Assembly: GCF_001905445.1 (NCBI RefSeq)
Contig: NZ_LIVQ01000004.1
Coordinates: forward strand, 191,462 to 255,461
DNA: 64,000 bases
Direction: 5' to 3'
Origin: Streptomyces sp. CB00455
GTDB lineage: Bacteria > Actinomycetota > Actinomycetes > Streptomycetales > Streptomycetaceae
Shown here: positions 33,984 through 41,928 of the stretch, in pieces
How positions within the stretch are numbered: the stretch's first letter is position 1
Layout: each line of letters starts with the position of its first letter
Made by a program: the position numbers and the translations under genes
Notes under the pieces: model-generated
The model's database searches: none
Told to the model about the DNA's origin: nothing
What the model saw: the letters and a program-made list of their open reading frames with translations, nothing else

Positions 33984-34943
33984 GTGAGCGACGTACGAAA
34001 CGTGATCATCATCGGTTCCGGGCCGGCCGGTTACACCGCCGCCCTGTACACCGCACGCGCTTCGCTCAAGCCCCTGGTGTTCGAAGGCGCCGTCACCGCC
34101 GGTGGCGCCCTGATGAACACCACCGAGGTGGAGAACTTCCCGGGATTCCAGGACGGCATCATGGGCCCCGACCTCATGGACAACATGCGCGGTCAGGCCG
34201 AGCGCTTCGGCGCCGAGCTGGTCCCGGACGACATCGTGGCCGTGGACCTCTCCGGCGAGATCAAGACCGTCACCGACACCGCCGGCACCGTCCACCGCGC
34301 CAAGGCCGTCATCGTCACCACCGGCTCCCAACACCGCAAGCTCGGCCTGCCGAACGAGGACGCCCTCTCCGGCCGCGGCGTCTCCTGGTGCGCCACCTGT
34401 GACGGGTTCTTCTTCAAGGAGCACGACATCGCCGTCGTCGGCGGCGGCGACACCGCGATCGAGGAAGCCACCTTCCTCTCCCGGTTCGCCAAGTCCGTCA
34501 CGATCGTGCACCGTCGCGACAGCCTGCGCGCGTCGAAGGCCATGCAGGACCGCGCCTTCGCCGACCCGAAGATCAAGTTCGCCTGGAACAGCGAGGTCGC
34601 CGAGATCCACGGCGAGCAGAAGCTCTCCGGCGTGACCCTGCGCAACACCCAGACCGGTGAGACCTCCGCGCTGCCCGTCACCGGCCTGTTCATCGCCGTC
34701 GGCCACGACCCGCGCACCGAGCTGTTCAAGGACCAGCTGGAGCTCGACGCGGAGGGCTACCTCAAGGTCGAAGCCCCCTCGACCCGGACCAGCGTGACCG
34801 GCGTGTTCGGTGCCGGTGACGTCGTGGACCACACCTACCGTCAGGCGATCACCGCCGCGGGCACCGGCTGCTCCGCCGCCCTCGACGCCGAGCGTTACCT
34901 CGCCGCCCTCGCGGACGCCGAGAAGGCGCACGCGACCGTCTGA
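33984..34943 (+). CDS. trxB: Thioredoxin reductase
   Basis: 319 residues, low-molecular-weight flavoprotein thioredoxin-disulfide reductase. FAD-binding I-I-I-G-S-G-P-A-G-Y-T-A-A near residues 8-20, redox-active C136-A-T-C139, NADPH-binding G-G-G-D-T-A-I-E-E, and the C-terminal G-V-F-G-A-G-D-V-V-D FAD segment. It reduces thioredoxin TrxA, encoded 48 bp downstream. Behind a SigR-type promoter; the pair therefore belongs to the thiol-stress regulon. Confidence 0.97.
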   Translation: MSDVRNVIIIGSGPAGYTAALYTARASLKPLVFEGAVTAGGALMNTTEVENFPGFQDGIMGPDLMDNMRGQAERFGAELVPDDIVAVDLSGEIKTVTDTAGTVHRAKAVIVTTGSQHRKLGLPNEDALSGRGVSWCATCDGFFFKEHDIAVVGGGDTAIEEATFLSRFAKSVTIVHRRDSLRASKAMQDRAFADPKIKFAWNSEVAEIHGEQKLSGVTLRNTQTGETSALPVTGLFIAVGHDPRTELFKDQLELDAEGYLKVEAPSTRTSVTGVFGAGDVVDHTYRQAITAAGTGCSAALDAERYLAALADAEKAHATV

Positions 34944-34991
34944 CCTCGCACCAGTCCCCACCCCACACCCCGCAGGAATAAGGAGGCCGCT

Positions 34992-35333
34992 GTGGCCGGC
35001 ACCCTCAAGAACGTGACCGACGCTGACTTCGACGCCGAGGTCCTCAGGAGCGACAAGCCCGTACTGGTGGACTTCTGGGCCGCCTGGTGCGGACCGTGCC
35101 GCCAGATCGCGCCGTCCCTGGAGGCCATCGCCGCCGAGTACGGCGACCAGATCGAGATCGTCAAGCTCAACATCGACGAGAACCCGGCCACGGCCGCCAA
35201 GTACGGCGTCATGTCCATCCCGACACTGAACGTCTACCAGGGCGGCGAGGTCGCCAAGACCATCGTCGGCGCCAAGCCGAAGGCCGCCATCCTGCGTGAC
35301 CTGTCGGACTTCGTCGAGGTCAAGACGGCCTGA
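34992..35333 (+). CDS. trxA: Thioredoxin
   Basis: 113 residues, standard thioredoxin. Active site W32-C-G-P-C36 and the cis-proline segment M-S-I-P-T-L. GTG start with AAGGAGG upstream. The transcript should end at the hairpin that begins inside the parS site just downstream. Confidence 0.97.
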   Translation: MAGTLKNVTDADFDAEVLRSDKPVLVDFWAAWCGPCRQIAPSLEAIAAEYGDQIEIVKLNIDENPATAAKYGVMSIPTLNVYQGGEVAKTIVGAKPKAAILRDLSDFVEVKTA

Positions 35334-35343
35334 CGGCTCGCAC

Positions 35344-35357
35344 GTTTCACGTGAAAC
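35344..35357. other. parS site (perfect), overlapping the trxA terminator
   Basis: GTTTCACGTGAAAC. Its right half is also the base of the terminator stem that follows. Confidence 0.93.
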
Positions 35358-35391
35358 GGGGCCGCTCCCATCGGAGCGGCCCCGTTTCACG
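35350..35391. terminator. trxA terminator sharing half of a parS site
   Basis: A 19-bp perfect stem with loop CATC. The 5' arm begins with CGTGAAAC, the right half of the parS site; the 3' arm ends GTTTCACG, a second isolated parS half. Confidence 0.75.
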
Positions 35392-35403
35392 CATCCATCC
35401 GGC

Positions 35404-36021
35404 TCACAGCGGGCGCAGCGCCGGCTCCTTGCGCGCCCCGCCCAGCAGCCGGTCCAGAGCCAACTCGACGTCTTCCTTCCACGACAGCGTCGACCGCAGC
35501 TCCAACCGCAGCCGTGGATGCACCGGGTGGGGGCGTACCGTCTTGAAACCCACCGCGAGCAGATGGTCCGCGGGCAGCAGGCACGCCGGGCCCTCCCATC
35601 GCGCGTCCCCGAACGCCTCGACCGCCCGGAACCCCCGCCGCAGCAGGTCCTTGGCGACCGTCTGGACCATGACTCTGCCCAGGCCCTGCCCCTGATAGCC
35701 CGGCATGATCCACGCCGTGATCAGCTGCACCGCGTCCGGCGAGACAGGACTGGTCGGGAAGGCGGTGGCGCGCGGTACGTAGGCGGGTGGTGCGTACAGC
35801 ACGAAGCCGACCGGGATCTCGTCCACGTACACGATGCGGCCGCACGATCCCCACTCCAGAAGGACGGCGGAGATCCATGCCTCTTTCTCCTGAGCCGACG
35901 TGCCCGCCTTCACGGCGGCTTCACCGCTGACCGGGTCCAGTTCCCAGAACACGCAGGACCGGCAACGACGGGGCAGGTCCTGGAGGTTGTCCAGCGTGAG
36001 CGGTACCAGCCGACGACCCAT
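35404..36021 (-). CDS. GNAT-family acetyltransferase
   Basis: 205 residues with the acetyl-CoA loop Q-G-Q-G-L-G-R-V-M and a preceding cysteine-containing segment (C-R-S-C-V-F-W-E-L-D-P). The internal ATG at 36021 is chosen; the frame extends to 36081 without homology. It lies between trxA and parB, a position taken by cwlM in mycobacteria. The substrate is unknown. Confidence 0.8.
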   Translation of the reverse strand: MGRRLVPLTLDNLQDLPRRCRSCVFWELDPVSGEAAVKAGTSAQEKEAWISAVLLEWGSCGRIVYVDEIPVGFVLYAPPAYVPRATAFPTSPVSPDAVQLITAWIMPGYQGQGLGRVMVQTVAKDLLRRGFRAVEAFGDARWEGPACLLPADHLLAVGFKTVRPHPVHPRLRLELRSTLSWKEDVELALDRLLGGARKEPALRPL

Positions 36022-36081
36022 GAACGCATCGTATCCACTGGTCCCCGCTCTTTCGAGAGCGCAGCTCCGGCCGGACGGCAA

Positions 36082-36123
36082 AGGGGCGGAACGCGTCGGA
36101 TCCCGCCGACACGATCCGCCCCT
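36082..36123. terminator. Terminator after parB
   Basis: An outer 9-bp stem (AGGGGCGGA and complement) enclosing an inner 5-bp stem, directly downstream of the parB stop. Confidence 0.6.
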
Positions 36124-36137
36124 CGGGGGCTACGGGG

Positions 36138-37235
36138 TCACTCCCCGGACAGTCCCTGCTCCAGCACCCGGCCCTCGCCGGGCGCCAGTGTCCCGAGGAT
36201 CCGCTCCAGGTCCTCCATCGAGGCGAACTCGACGGTGATCTTGCCCTTCTTCTGACCCAGGTCCACCTTGACCCGCGTCTCGAACCGATCCGACAACCGC
36301 GTCGCCAGTTCACTGAGCGCCGGCGCCACCCGGGTACCCGCTCGCGGGCCCTTCGGCTTCACCGCACTGGTGGACTCCGATGCCATCAGCGTCACGATCT
36401 CCTCGACCGCACGCACCGACAGCCCCTCGGCCACGATCCGGTGTGCCAGCCGGTCCTGCTCCACGGAGTCGTCGACCGACAGCAGTGCCCGGGCGTGTCC
36501 GGCCGACAGGACGCCCGCGGCCACCCGCCGCTGTACGGGCGGCGACAGCTTCAGCAGCCGCAGGGTGTTCGACACCTGGGGGCGCGAACGGCCGATGCGG
36601 TCCGCCAGCTGGTCGTGCGTGCAATGGAAGTCCTGCAACAGCTGGTCGTAGGCCGCGGCCTCCTCCAGCGGGTTCAGCTGGGCCCGGTGCAGGTTCTCCA
36701 GCAACGCGTCCAGCAGGAGCTTCTCGTCGTCCGTCGCCCGGATGATCGCCGGAATGGTCTCCAGACCGGCCTTCTGGCAGGCCCGCCAGCGGCGCTCGCC
36801 CATGATCAGCTCATAGCGGCCGGGAGCCGCCTGTCGCACCACCACCGGCTGGAGCAGACCCACCTCCTGGATGGAGGTCACGAGCTCGGCGAGCGCGTCC
36901 CCGTCGAACACCTCACGCGGCTGCCGCGGGTTCGGCGTGATTGCGCCGATGGGAAGCTCCGCGAACGTCGCTCCCGCCACCGCATTGGCCTCCGGTTCGA
37001 CCGGGGCCGCCTCACGCACCGAGACACCCGCCGCAGCGGCCGATGTTTCACGTGAAACATCGGCCTGCGCCAGCGAAGCGAGCTTGGCCGCCGCGATCCC
37101 GCGCTCCGGGTTCAGCGCCGGCACCGCCGACGGAGACGTCGACCCGGAACCGATCACCGGCGGGGTCTTCTCCTGTGGAGCTGCGGGAATCAGCGCGGCG
37201 AGCCCCCGTCCCAGCCCTCTACGTCGCTCGTTCAC
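36138..37235 (-). CDS. parB: Chromosome-partitioning protein ParB
   Basis: 365 residues. The N-terminal conserved leader ends R-R-R-G-L-G-R-G-L-A-A-L-I-P. The ParB/Srx CTP-binding domain has I-G-A-I-T-P-N-P-R-Q-P-R, then E-L-I-M-G-E-R-R-W-R-A; the parS-reading helix-turn-helix follows around D-Q-L-A-D-R-I-G-R-S-R-P-Q-V-S-N. The C-terminal dimer domain closes the protein. ParB loads at parS and spreads on DNA. Its GTG start overlaps the parA stop by 4 bases. A parS copy lies inside the gene. Confidence 0.96.
   Translation of the reverse strand: MNERRRGLGRGLAALIPAAPQEKTPPVIGSGSTSPSAVPALNPERGIAAAKLASLAQADVSRETSAAAAGVSVREAAPVEPEANAVAGATFAELPIGAITPNPRQPREVFDGDALAELVTSIQEVGLLQPVVVRQAAPGRYELIMGERRWRACQKAGLETIPAIIRATDDEKLLLDALLENLHRAQLNPLEEAAAYDQLLQDFHCTHDQLADRIGRSRPQVSNTLRLLKLSPPVQRRVAAGVLSAGHARALLSVDDSVEQDRLAHRIVAEGLSVRAVEEIVTLMASESTSAVKPKGPRAGTRVAPALSELATRLSDRFETRVKVDLGQKKGKITVEFASMEDLERILGTLAPGEGRVLEQGLSGE
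37045..37058. other. parS site (perfect) inside parB
   Basis: GTTTCACGTGAAAC centred in a 28-bp perfect palindrome (37038-37065), coding V-S-R-E-T in the linker after the leader. Confidence 0.93.
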
Positions 37236-38320
37236 TGGATCCCCTCCGCCACACTCTGCGTGCTGGTCATGCCCTGGCCCAGATGGGCCTGCTGGGCGTC
37301 GTACTGCATTCCGACCCCTCGGAACGCGATCTCGCGCGCCGCCTCCAGGTAGGAGAGGGAGCCGCTGGAACCCGGGTCGTAGGTGAGGACCGTCTGCCCG
37401 TAGCTGGGCGCCTCGGAAATACGCACCGACCGGGGGATGCTCGTCCGCAGCACCTCCTTGCCGAAGTGGGTGCGCACCTCCTCCGCCACCTGCGAGGCCA
37501 GCCGGGTCCTGCCGTCGTACATCGTCAGCAGGATCGTAGACACATGCAGCGTCGGGTTCAGATGGGCGCGCACCAGATCGACATTGCGCAGCAGCTGGCC
37601 GAGGCCCTCCAGCGCGTAGTACTCGCACTGGATGGGGATCAGCACCTCCGCACCGGCCACGAGTGCGTTCACGGTGAGGAGCCCCAGCGAGGGCGGGCAG
37701 TCGATCAGGATGTAGTCGAGCGGCTGCTCGTACGCCTCGATGGCACGCTGCAGCCGACTCTCGCGGGCCACCAGTGACACCAGCTCGATCTCCGCACCGG
37801 CCAGGTCGATCGTGGCCGGAGCGCAGAACAGGCCCTCCACATCCACCACGGGCTGGACGACCTCCAGCAGGGGACGGCTGTTCACCAGGACGTCGTAGAT
37901 CGACGGCACATCCGCGTGGTGGTCGATGCCCAAGGCCGTCGAGGCATTGCCCTGCGGATCGAGATCGACCACCAGGACCCTCGCCCCGTGCAGTGCCAGC
38001 GAGGCCGCCAGGTTCACGGTCGTCGTGGTCTTGCCGACGCCGCCCTTCTGGTTGGCGACCACGATGACCCTGGTCTGCTCCGGCCGGGGCAGTCCCTCGC
38101 CGGCGCGCCCCAGCGCTTCGACGGCCAGCTGGGCAGCCCGGCCGATGGGCGTGTCGTTGTCCACAAGGGGCGGAGACGATGTTTCACGTGAAACATCCTC
38201 GCCCGCCGGTTCAGAGCGGGGACCGGGGACCGGATCGGTCATCGGCCCCGCGAGGTTGGCGTCGGACCGCACGGTGTCACTCTCCTCGACATCAGGCTCG
38301 CGATGAACAGAGCCTGCCAT
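37232..38320 (-). CDS. parA: Chromosome-partitioning ATPase ParA
   Basis: 362 residues from the ATG at 38320. The deviant Walker A motif K-G-G-V-G-K-T-T-T-T lies near residue 113, and V-V-D-L-D-P-Q-G-N and I-D-C-P-P-S-L-G follow. An N-terminal extension of about 100 residues is poorly conserved. The frame is open to 38482, so the true start could be further upstream. ParA drives segregation of ParB-parS complexes during sporulation septation. rsmG lies upstream; parB is translationally coupled downstream. Confidence 0.93.
   Translation of the reverse strand: MAGSVHREPDVEESDTVRSDANLAGPMTDPVPGPRSEPAGEDVSRETSSPPLVDNDTPIGRAAQLAVEALGRAGEGLPRPEQTRVIVVANQKGGVGKTTTTVNLAASLALHGARVLVVDLDPQGNASTALGIDHHADVPSIYDVLVNSRPLLEVVQPVVDVEGLFCAPATIDLAGAEIELVSLVARESRLQRAIEAYEQPLDYILIDCPPSLGLLTVNALVAGAEVLIPIQCEYYALEGLGQLLRNVDLVRAHLNPTLHVSTILLTMYDGRTRLASQVAEEVRTHFGKEVLRTSIPRSVRISEAPSYGQTVLTYDPGSSGSLSYLEAAREIAFRGVGMQYDAQQAHLGQGMTSTQSVAEGIQ
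38157..38165. promoter_or_regulatory. Perfect DnaA box inside parA
   Basis: TTGTCCACA, the exact Streptomyces consensus, 15 bp from a parS site. Confidence 0.6.
38181..38194. other. parS site (perfect) inside parA
   Basis: GTTTCACGTGAAAC in a 20-bp palindrome (38178-38197), read as V-S-R-E-T in the N-terminal extension. Confidence 0.93.
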
Positions 38321-38356
38321 GGCACCGGGGTCGCGAACCAGCGGGGCCCGTACTCC

Positions 38357-38383
38357 TGTGGATGAATCCACCGATGTGGACAA
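38357..38383. promoter_or_regulatory. Pair of DnaA boxes upstream of parA
   Basis: TGTGGATGA at 38357-38365 and TGTGGACAA (perfect consensus) at 38375-38383, both in the same orientation, within 65 bp of the parA start. Confidence 0.6.
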
Positions 38384-38466
38384 CTCCGTCCCCCTTGCGT
38401 CCTGGCGGGGGCGAGGGGTCGCAGCCACACGACCGCGGCTGATGATTCCGTGCAGCAGAGAGCGAC

Positions 38467-38480
38467 GTTTCACGTGAAAC
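38467..38480. other. parS site (perfect) in the rsmG-parA gap
   Basis: GTTTCACGTGAAAC, about 150 bp upstream of the parA start. Confidence 0.93.
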
Positions 38481-38585
38481 ACGATGCCCGGACGGAGGCA
38501 CCAGGCCGCTACGACACTCCGAAATCCATACCTATAGGGCCCAACACCCCCGAAATCTCCGCTCGAAACCTCGGGGGGCCTTGGG

Positions 38586-39302
38586 TCAGCGGCGTCGGCG
38601 CGTGCGGCTGGTCCGGGCGGCCTTGGCCCGCTTGGCCGCGAACCTCACCCCGCCGGGGCTTTCTCCGACCTCGACCCGCACCACTGTCGACAGCGGGTCC
38701 ACCACTCCCTGGCCCACGTGCAGGACCGAGGTCTTCACCACACCGAGTTTCGCCAGGGCCGTCTTGGCAGAGACCAGCTCCTCGTCGGCGGTGTCACCCT
38801 TGAGCGCCAGCATCTCCCCGTACGGACGCAGCAGGGGCACACCCCACCCGGCCAGCCGGTCCAGTGGAGCCACCGCGCGGGCCGTCACCACGTGCACCGG
38901 CTGGAGCTTGCCGAGCACCTCCTCGGCCCGGCCGCGCACCACCGTGACGTGGTCCAGGCCCAGCAGCTCCACGGCCTCCTGGAGGAACGTCGTCCGCCGC
39001 AGGAGCGGCTCCAGCAGCGTGATCTTGAGGTCACGGCGCACCAGGGCCAGCGGGATGCCGGGCAGACCGGCACCGGAACCCACGTCGCAGACGGTGACCC
39101 CCTGGGGGACCACCTCCGACAGCACCGCGCAGTTCAGCAGGTGCCGCTCCCACAGCCGGGGCACCTCACGCGGGCCGATCAGGCCGCGCTTGACTCCCGC
39201 ATCGGCCAGCAGCTCCGCGTACCGCACAGCCTCCGGGAAAAACTCACCGAACACCGCGCGCGCCTCTTCGGGCGCCGGGGGGAGCTCCGCTGCCTCCGTC
39301 AC
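38586..39302 (-). CDS. rsmG: 16S rRNA (guanine527-N7)-methyltransferase RsmG
   Basis: 238 residues. The AdoMet-binding motif V-C-D-V-G-S-G-A-G-L-P-G-I-P lies near residue 70, with E-P-L-L-R-R downstream. It methylates G527 of 16S rRNA; loss causes low-level streptomycin resistance. A GTG at 39302 is the start, with GGAAGGACGG upstream. A separate transcript from jag, divided by the terminator at 39433-39461; the same strand continues into parA after 265 bp. Confidence 0.94.
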   Translation of the reverse strand: MTEAAELPPAPEEARAVFGEFFPEAVRYAELLADAGVKRGLIGPREVPRLWERHLLNCAVLSEVVPQGVTVCDVGSGAGLPGIPLALVRRDLKITLLEPLLRRTTFLQEAVELLGLDHVTVVRGRAEEVLGKLQPVHVVTARAVAPLDRLAGWGVPLLRPYGEMLALKGDTADEELVSAKTALAKLGVVKTSVLHVGQGVVDPLSTVVRVEVGESPGGVRFAAKRAKAARTSRTRRRR

Positions 39303-39432
39303 GGGGACCGTCCTTCCGTCTTCCGTACCGCATGGTTCCGAAAGAACCACGTCTTCAACATGCACGTCGTCTCTGCCGTCTCGGTGATGGCAGCTCGGCG
39401 CTGCGCCGTTCACAAGCCAGGCTGACAAACAT

Positions 39433-39461
39433 CGGCCCCGTCTGCGACACAGACGGGGCCG
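39433..39461. terminator. Terminator after jag
   Basis: A 12-bp perfect stem (CGGCCCCGTCTG and complement) with loop CGACA. Confidence 0.75.
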
Positions 39462-39478
39462 GACACTCGCGCTACCGG

Positions 39479-39991
39479 TCAGGCCGGGAGCACAACGACG
39501 AAGCGCTGCGGCTCCTCGCCCTCGGACTCGCTCCGCAGACCGGCGGCCGCCACGGCGTCGTGGACGACCTTCCGCTCGAACGGCGTCATCGGGGCCAGCT
39601 TCAGCGGCTCACCGGATGCCTTCACGTCCGCCGCGGCCTCGGCGCCGAGCGCCGCCAGCTCCTCGCGCTTCCTGGCGCGGAAGCCGGCGATGTCCAGCAT
39701 CAGCCGGCTGCGGTCCCCGGTCTCCCGGTGCACGGCGAGGCGGGTCAGCTCCTGCAGCGCTTCCAGGACCTCACCGTCACGGCCCACGAGCTTCTGCAGG
39801 TCGCGGCCCGCGGAGTCGCTGACGATCGACACCGAGGCCCGGTCGGCCTCGACGTCCATGTCGATGTCGCCGTCCAGGTCGGCGATGTCCAGCAGACCCT
39901 CGAGGTAGTCGGCCGCGATCTCACCCTCCTGCTCGAGGCGGGTCAGGGTGTCGCCGCCCTCGGCAGCGGCGGTGGTGGTGCCTTCCGTCAC
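39479..39991 (-). CDS. jag: Jag/KhpB-type RNA-binding protein (KH + R3H)
   Basis: 170 residues. A KH-like domain (about 25-105, with the G-R-D-G-E-V-L-E-A-L-Q loop) is followed by an R3H-like C-terminal region (M-T-P-F-E-R-K-V-V-H-D-A-V). The N-terminal Jag_N domain of Bacillus is missing. It is an RNA-binding partner found next to yidC in most Gram-positives. GTG start 15 bp after the yidC stop. Confidence 0.9.
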   Translation of the reverse strand: MTEGTTTAAAEGGDTLTRLEQEGEIAADYLEGLLDIADLDGDIDMDVEADRASVSIVSDSAGRDLQKLVGRDGEVLEALQELTRLAVHRETGDRSRLMLDIAGFRARKREELAALGAEAAADVKASGEPLKLAPMTPFERKVVHDAVAAAGLRSESEGEEPQRFVVVLPA

Positions 39992-40006
39992 GGGAGGGAC
40001 TCCTTC

Positions 40007-41113
40007 TTACTTCTTGGAGGGCTTGCTGGGGGGCGTCTGGCGCTTCGCCTTCGTCTGCCGCTTCGGCTGCTGCCGCTTCGTGGCGACACCGCCGCTCGCC
40101 GCATCCGCTTCCGCGGTCGCCTCGGAACTCTTCGTCACGGAGCCGTCCGCCTGCGCGGCCATGCCCTGCTTCGTCAGCGCGGTGATGAACTTGCGCTCGT
40201 TGTCGTTGCGGTCCGGTCCCTTGGCCACGATCGCCGCGACGATCTTCTTCTTGCCCCGGCCCTTGACGTCACCGTGGGTGCTGACGTGCTTCAGCAGGCG
40301 GGTCAGGTACTGGTCCTGCGCCTTGCTGCCCGGGGTCGGGTTCTGGTTGATCACGTACATCTGCTGACCCATGGTCCAGACGTTCGTGGTGAGCCAGTAC
40401 ACGAGGACACCGACGGGGAAGTTGATGCCCATCACCGCGAAGATCACCGGGAAGATGTACATCAGCATCTTCTGCTGCTGCATGAACGGCGTCTTGACCG
40501 AGAGGTCGACGTTCTTCTGCATCAGCTGGCGCTGGGTGTAGAACTGCGACAGCGACATCATGATGATCATGACAGCGGTCACGATGCGCACGTCGGTGAT
40601 CGAGGCGCCCAGAGAGGCGACCTTCTCGGAGCTGTCCGTGAACTTCGCCGCCAGCGGGGCACCGAAGATGTGCGCCTGGCGGGCGCTCTCCAGCAGCGAC
40701 TGGTTGATCACGCCGATGGTCTGCCCGTTGGCGATGGCCGAGAGCACGTGGTAGAGCGCGAAGAAGAACGGGGACTGCGCGAGGATGGGAAGGCACGAGG
40801 AGAGCGGGTTGGTACCCGTCTCCTTGTACAGCTTCATCATCTCTTCGGACTGACGCTGCTTGTCGTTCTTGTAGCGCTCCTGGATCGCCTTCATCTTCGG
40901 CTGGAGCGCCTGCATGCCCCGCGTCGCCTTGATCTGCTTCACGAAGAGCGGGATCAGGCAAATACGGATCAAGACCACCAGGGACACGATGGACAGACCC
41001 CAGGCCCATCCACTGTCCGGGCCGAAGATCGCCCCGTACAGGCTGTGGAACTGGACGATGACCCACGACACGGGCGTGGTGATAAAGCTGAACAGACTGG
41101 CAATCGTGTCCAC
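40007..41113 (-). CDS. yidC: Membrane protein insertase YidC
   Basis: 368 residues. Five predicted membrane helices of the Oxa1/YidC core, with the conserved cytoplasmic loop K-Q-I-K-A-T-R-G-M-Q-A-L-Q-P-K and a strongly basic C-terminal tail. It inserts small membrane proteins, alone or with SecYEG. GTG start; the start lies 3 bp from the yidD stop. Homologues in some Streptomyces are longer at the C-terminus. Confidence 0.93.
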   Translation of the reverse strand: MDTIASLFSFITTPVSWVIVQFHSLYGAIFGPDSGWAWGLSIVSLVVLIRICLIPLFVKQIKATRGMQALQPKMKAIQERYKNDKQRQSEEMMKLYKETGTNPLSSCLPILAQSPFFFALYHVLSAIANGQTIGVINQSLLESARQAHIFGAPLAAKFTDSSEKVASLGASITDVRIVTAVMIIMMSLSQFYTQRQLMQKNVDLSVKTPFMQQQKMLMYIFPVIFAVMGINFPVGVLVYWLTTNVWTMGQQMYVINQNPTPGSKAQDQYLTRLLKHVSTHGDVKGRGKKKIVAAIVAKGPDRNDNERKFITALTKQGMAAQADGSVTKSSEATAEADAASGGVATKRQQPKRQTKAKRQTPPSKPSKK

Positions 41114-41116
41114 TAA

Positions 41117-41398
41117 TCAGGCTCCTTGAGCATTGCGAGATCTACGCAACGCACTGCGCAGCTGCTCGTGCCAACGCGGGCGTTTCCGGGGTGGGACATG
41201 ATCCACACCGCCCGGGGACCACGGATTGCACCGCAGGATCCGCCAGGCGGTCAGAACCGTCCCCTTCACCGCACCATGCCGGTCGATGGCCGTATGTCCG
41301 TAGTGCGAGCACGACGGGTAATAGCGGCACACCGGCCCGAGCAGCGGACTGATCGTCCACTGGTACAGCTTGATCAAAGCGAGCAGCGGGTACTTCAT
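41117..41398 (-). CDS. yidD: Membrane protein insertion factor YidD
   Basis: 93 residues with the diagnostic Y-Q-W-T-I-S-P-L-L-G, C-R-Y-Y-P-S-C-S-H-Y and R-C-N-P-W-S-P-G-G-V-D-H-V-P motifs. Overlaps rnpA by 4 bases and lies 3 bp upstream of yidC. Confidence 0.95.
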   Translation of the reverse strand: MKYPLLALIKLYQWTISPLLGPVCRYYPSCSHYGHTAIDRHGAVKGTVLTAWRILRCNPWSPGGVDHVPPRKRPRWHEQLRSALRRSRNAQGA

Positions 41399-41769
41399 CG
41401 AGCGACGCCTCCCAGGAGCCGCGTCAGGGCGGCATCCAGGTCCCGGGCCAGTTCGTCGGGGCCGGCGTCGCCCGATCCGGGCAACGCGCGTACCACCACC
41501 AGGCTACCGGCGGGCAGCATGGGGAGCCGCTCCCGTACGAGATGGCGCAGTCGGCGCTTGACCCGGTTACGTACGACGGCGCCGCCGACAGCCTTGCTGA
41601 CGACGAAACCCGCACGCGTCGAGGGATCGATCTCCCCCGGCTCGTGCGGGTCCGTTGCACCGCTTGTACGTAGGTGGACGACGAGGAGCGGGCGACCAGC
41701 CCGACGCCCTCGGCGTACCGCGCTCGCGAAGTCCTCGCGCCGCCTCAGCCGATTTTCGGGAGACAGCAC
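41395..41769 (-). CDS. rnpA: Ribonuclease P protein component
   Basis: 124 residues, the basic cofactor of RNase P, which matures tRNA 5' ends. The RNR motif is seen as R-N-R-V-K-R-R-L-R-H near residue 60. Between rpmH and yidD in the canonical order. Confidence 0.95.
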   Translation of the reverse strand: MLSPENRLRRREDFASAVRRGRRAGRPLLVVHLRTSGATDPHEPGEIDPSTRAGFVVSKAVGGAVVRNRVKRRLRHLVRERLPMLPAGSLVVVRALPGSGDAGPDELARDLDAALTRLLGGVAR

Positions 41770-41790
41770 GACGTCACGACCTGCGTGTTG

Positions 41791-41928
41791 TTACGCGGAA
41801 AGGGCGGCGCGGCCCTTGCCACGACGGTTCGCGAGGATCGCGCGACCGGCACGGGTACGCATCCGCAGGCGGAAGCCGTGGGTCTTGGCACGACGGCGGT
41901 TGTTCGGCTGGAAGGTGCGCTTGCTCAC
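41791..41928 (-). CDS. rpmH: 50S ribosomal protein L34
   Basis: 45 residues, too short for most automatic open-frame lists. It reads from a GTG and begins S-K-R-T-F-Q-P-N-N-R-R-R-A-K-T-H-G-F-R-L-R-M; the end is R-G-K-G-R-A-A-L-S-A. Strongly basic, universal bL34. Starts the minus-strand operon rpmH-rnpA-yidD-yidC-jag, divergent from dnaA. Confidence 0.96.
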   Translation of the reverse strand: MSKRTFQPNNRRRAKTHGFRLRMRTRAGRAILANRRGKGRAALSA

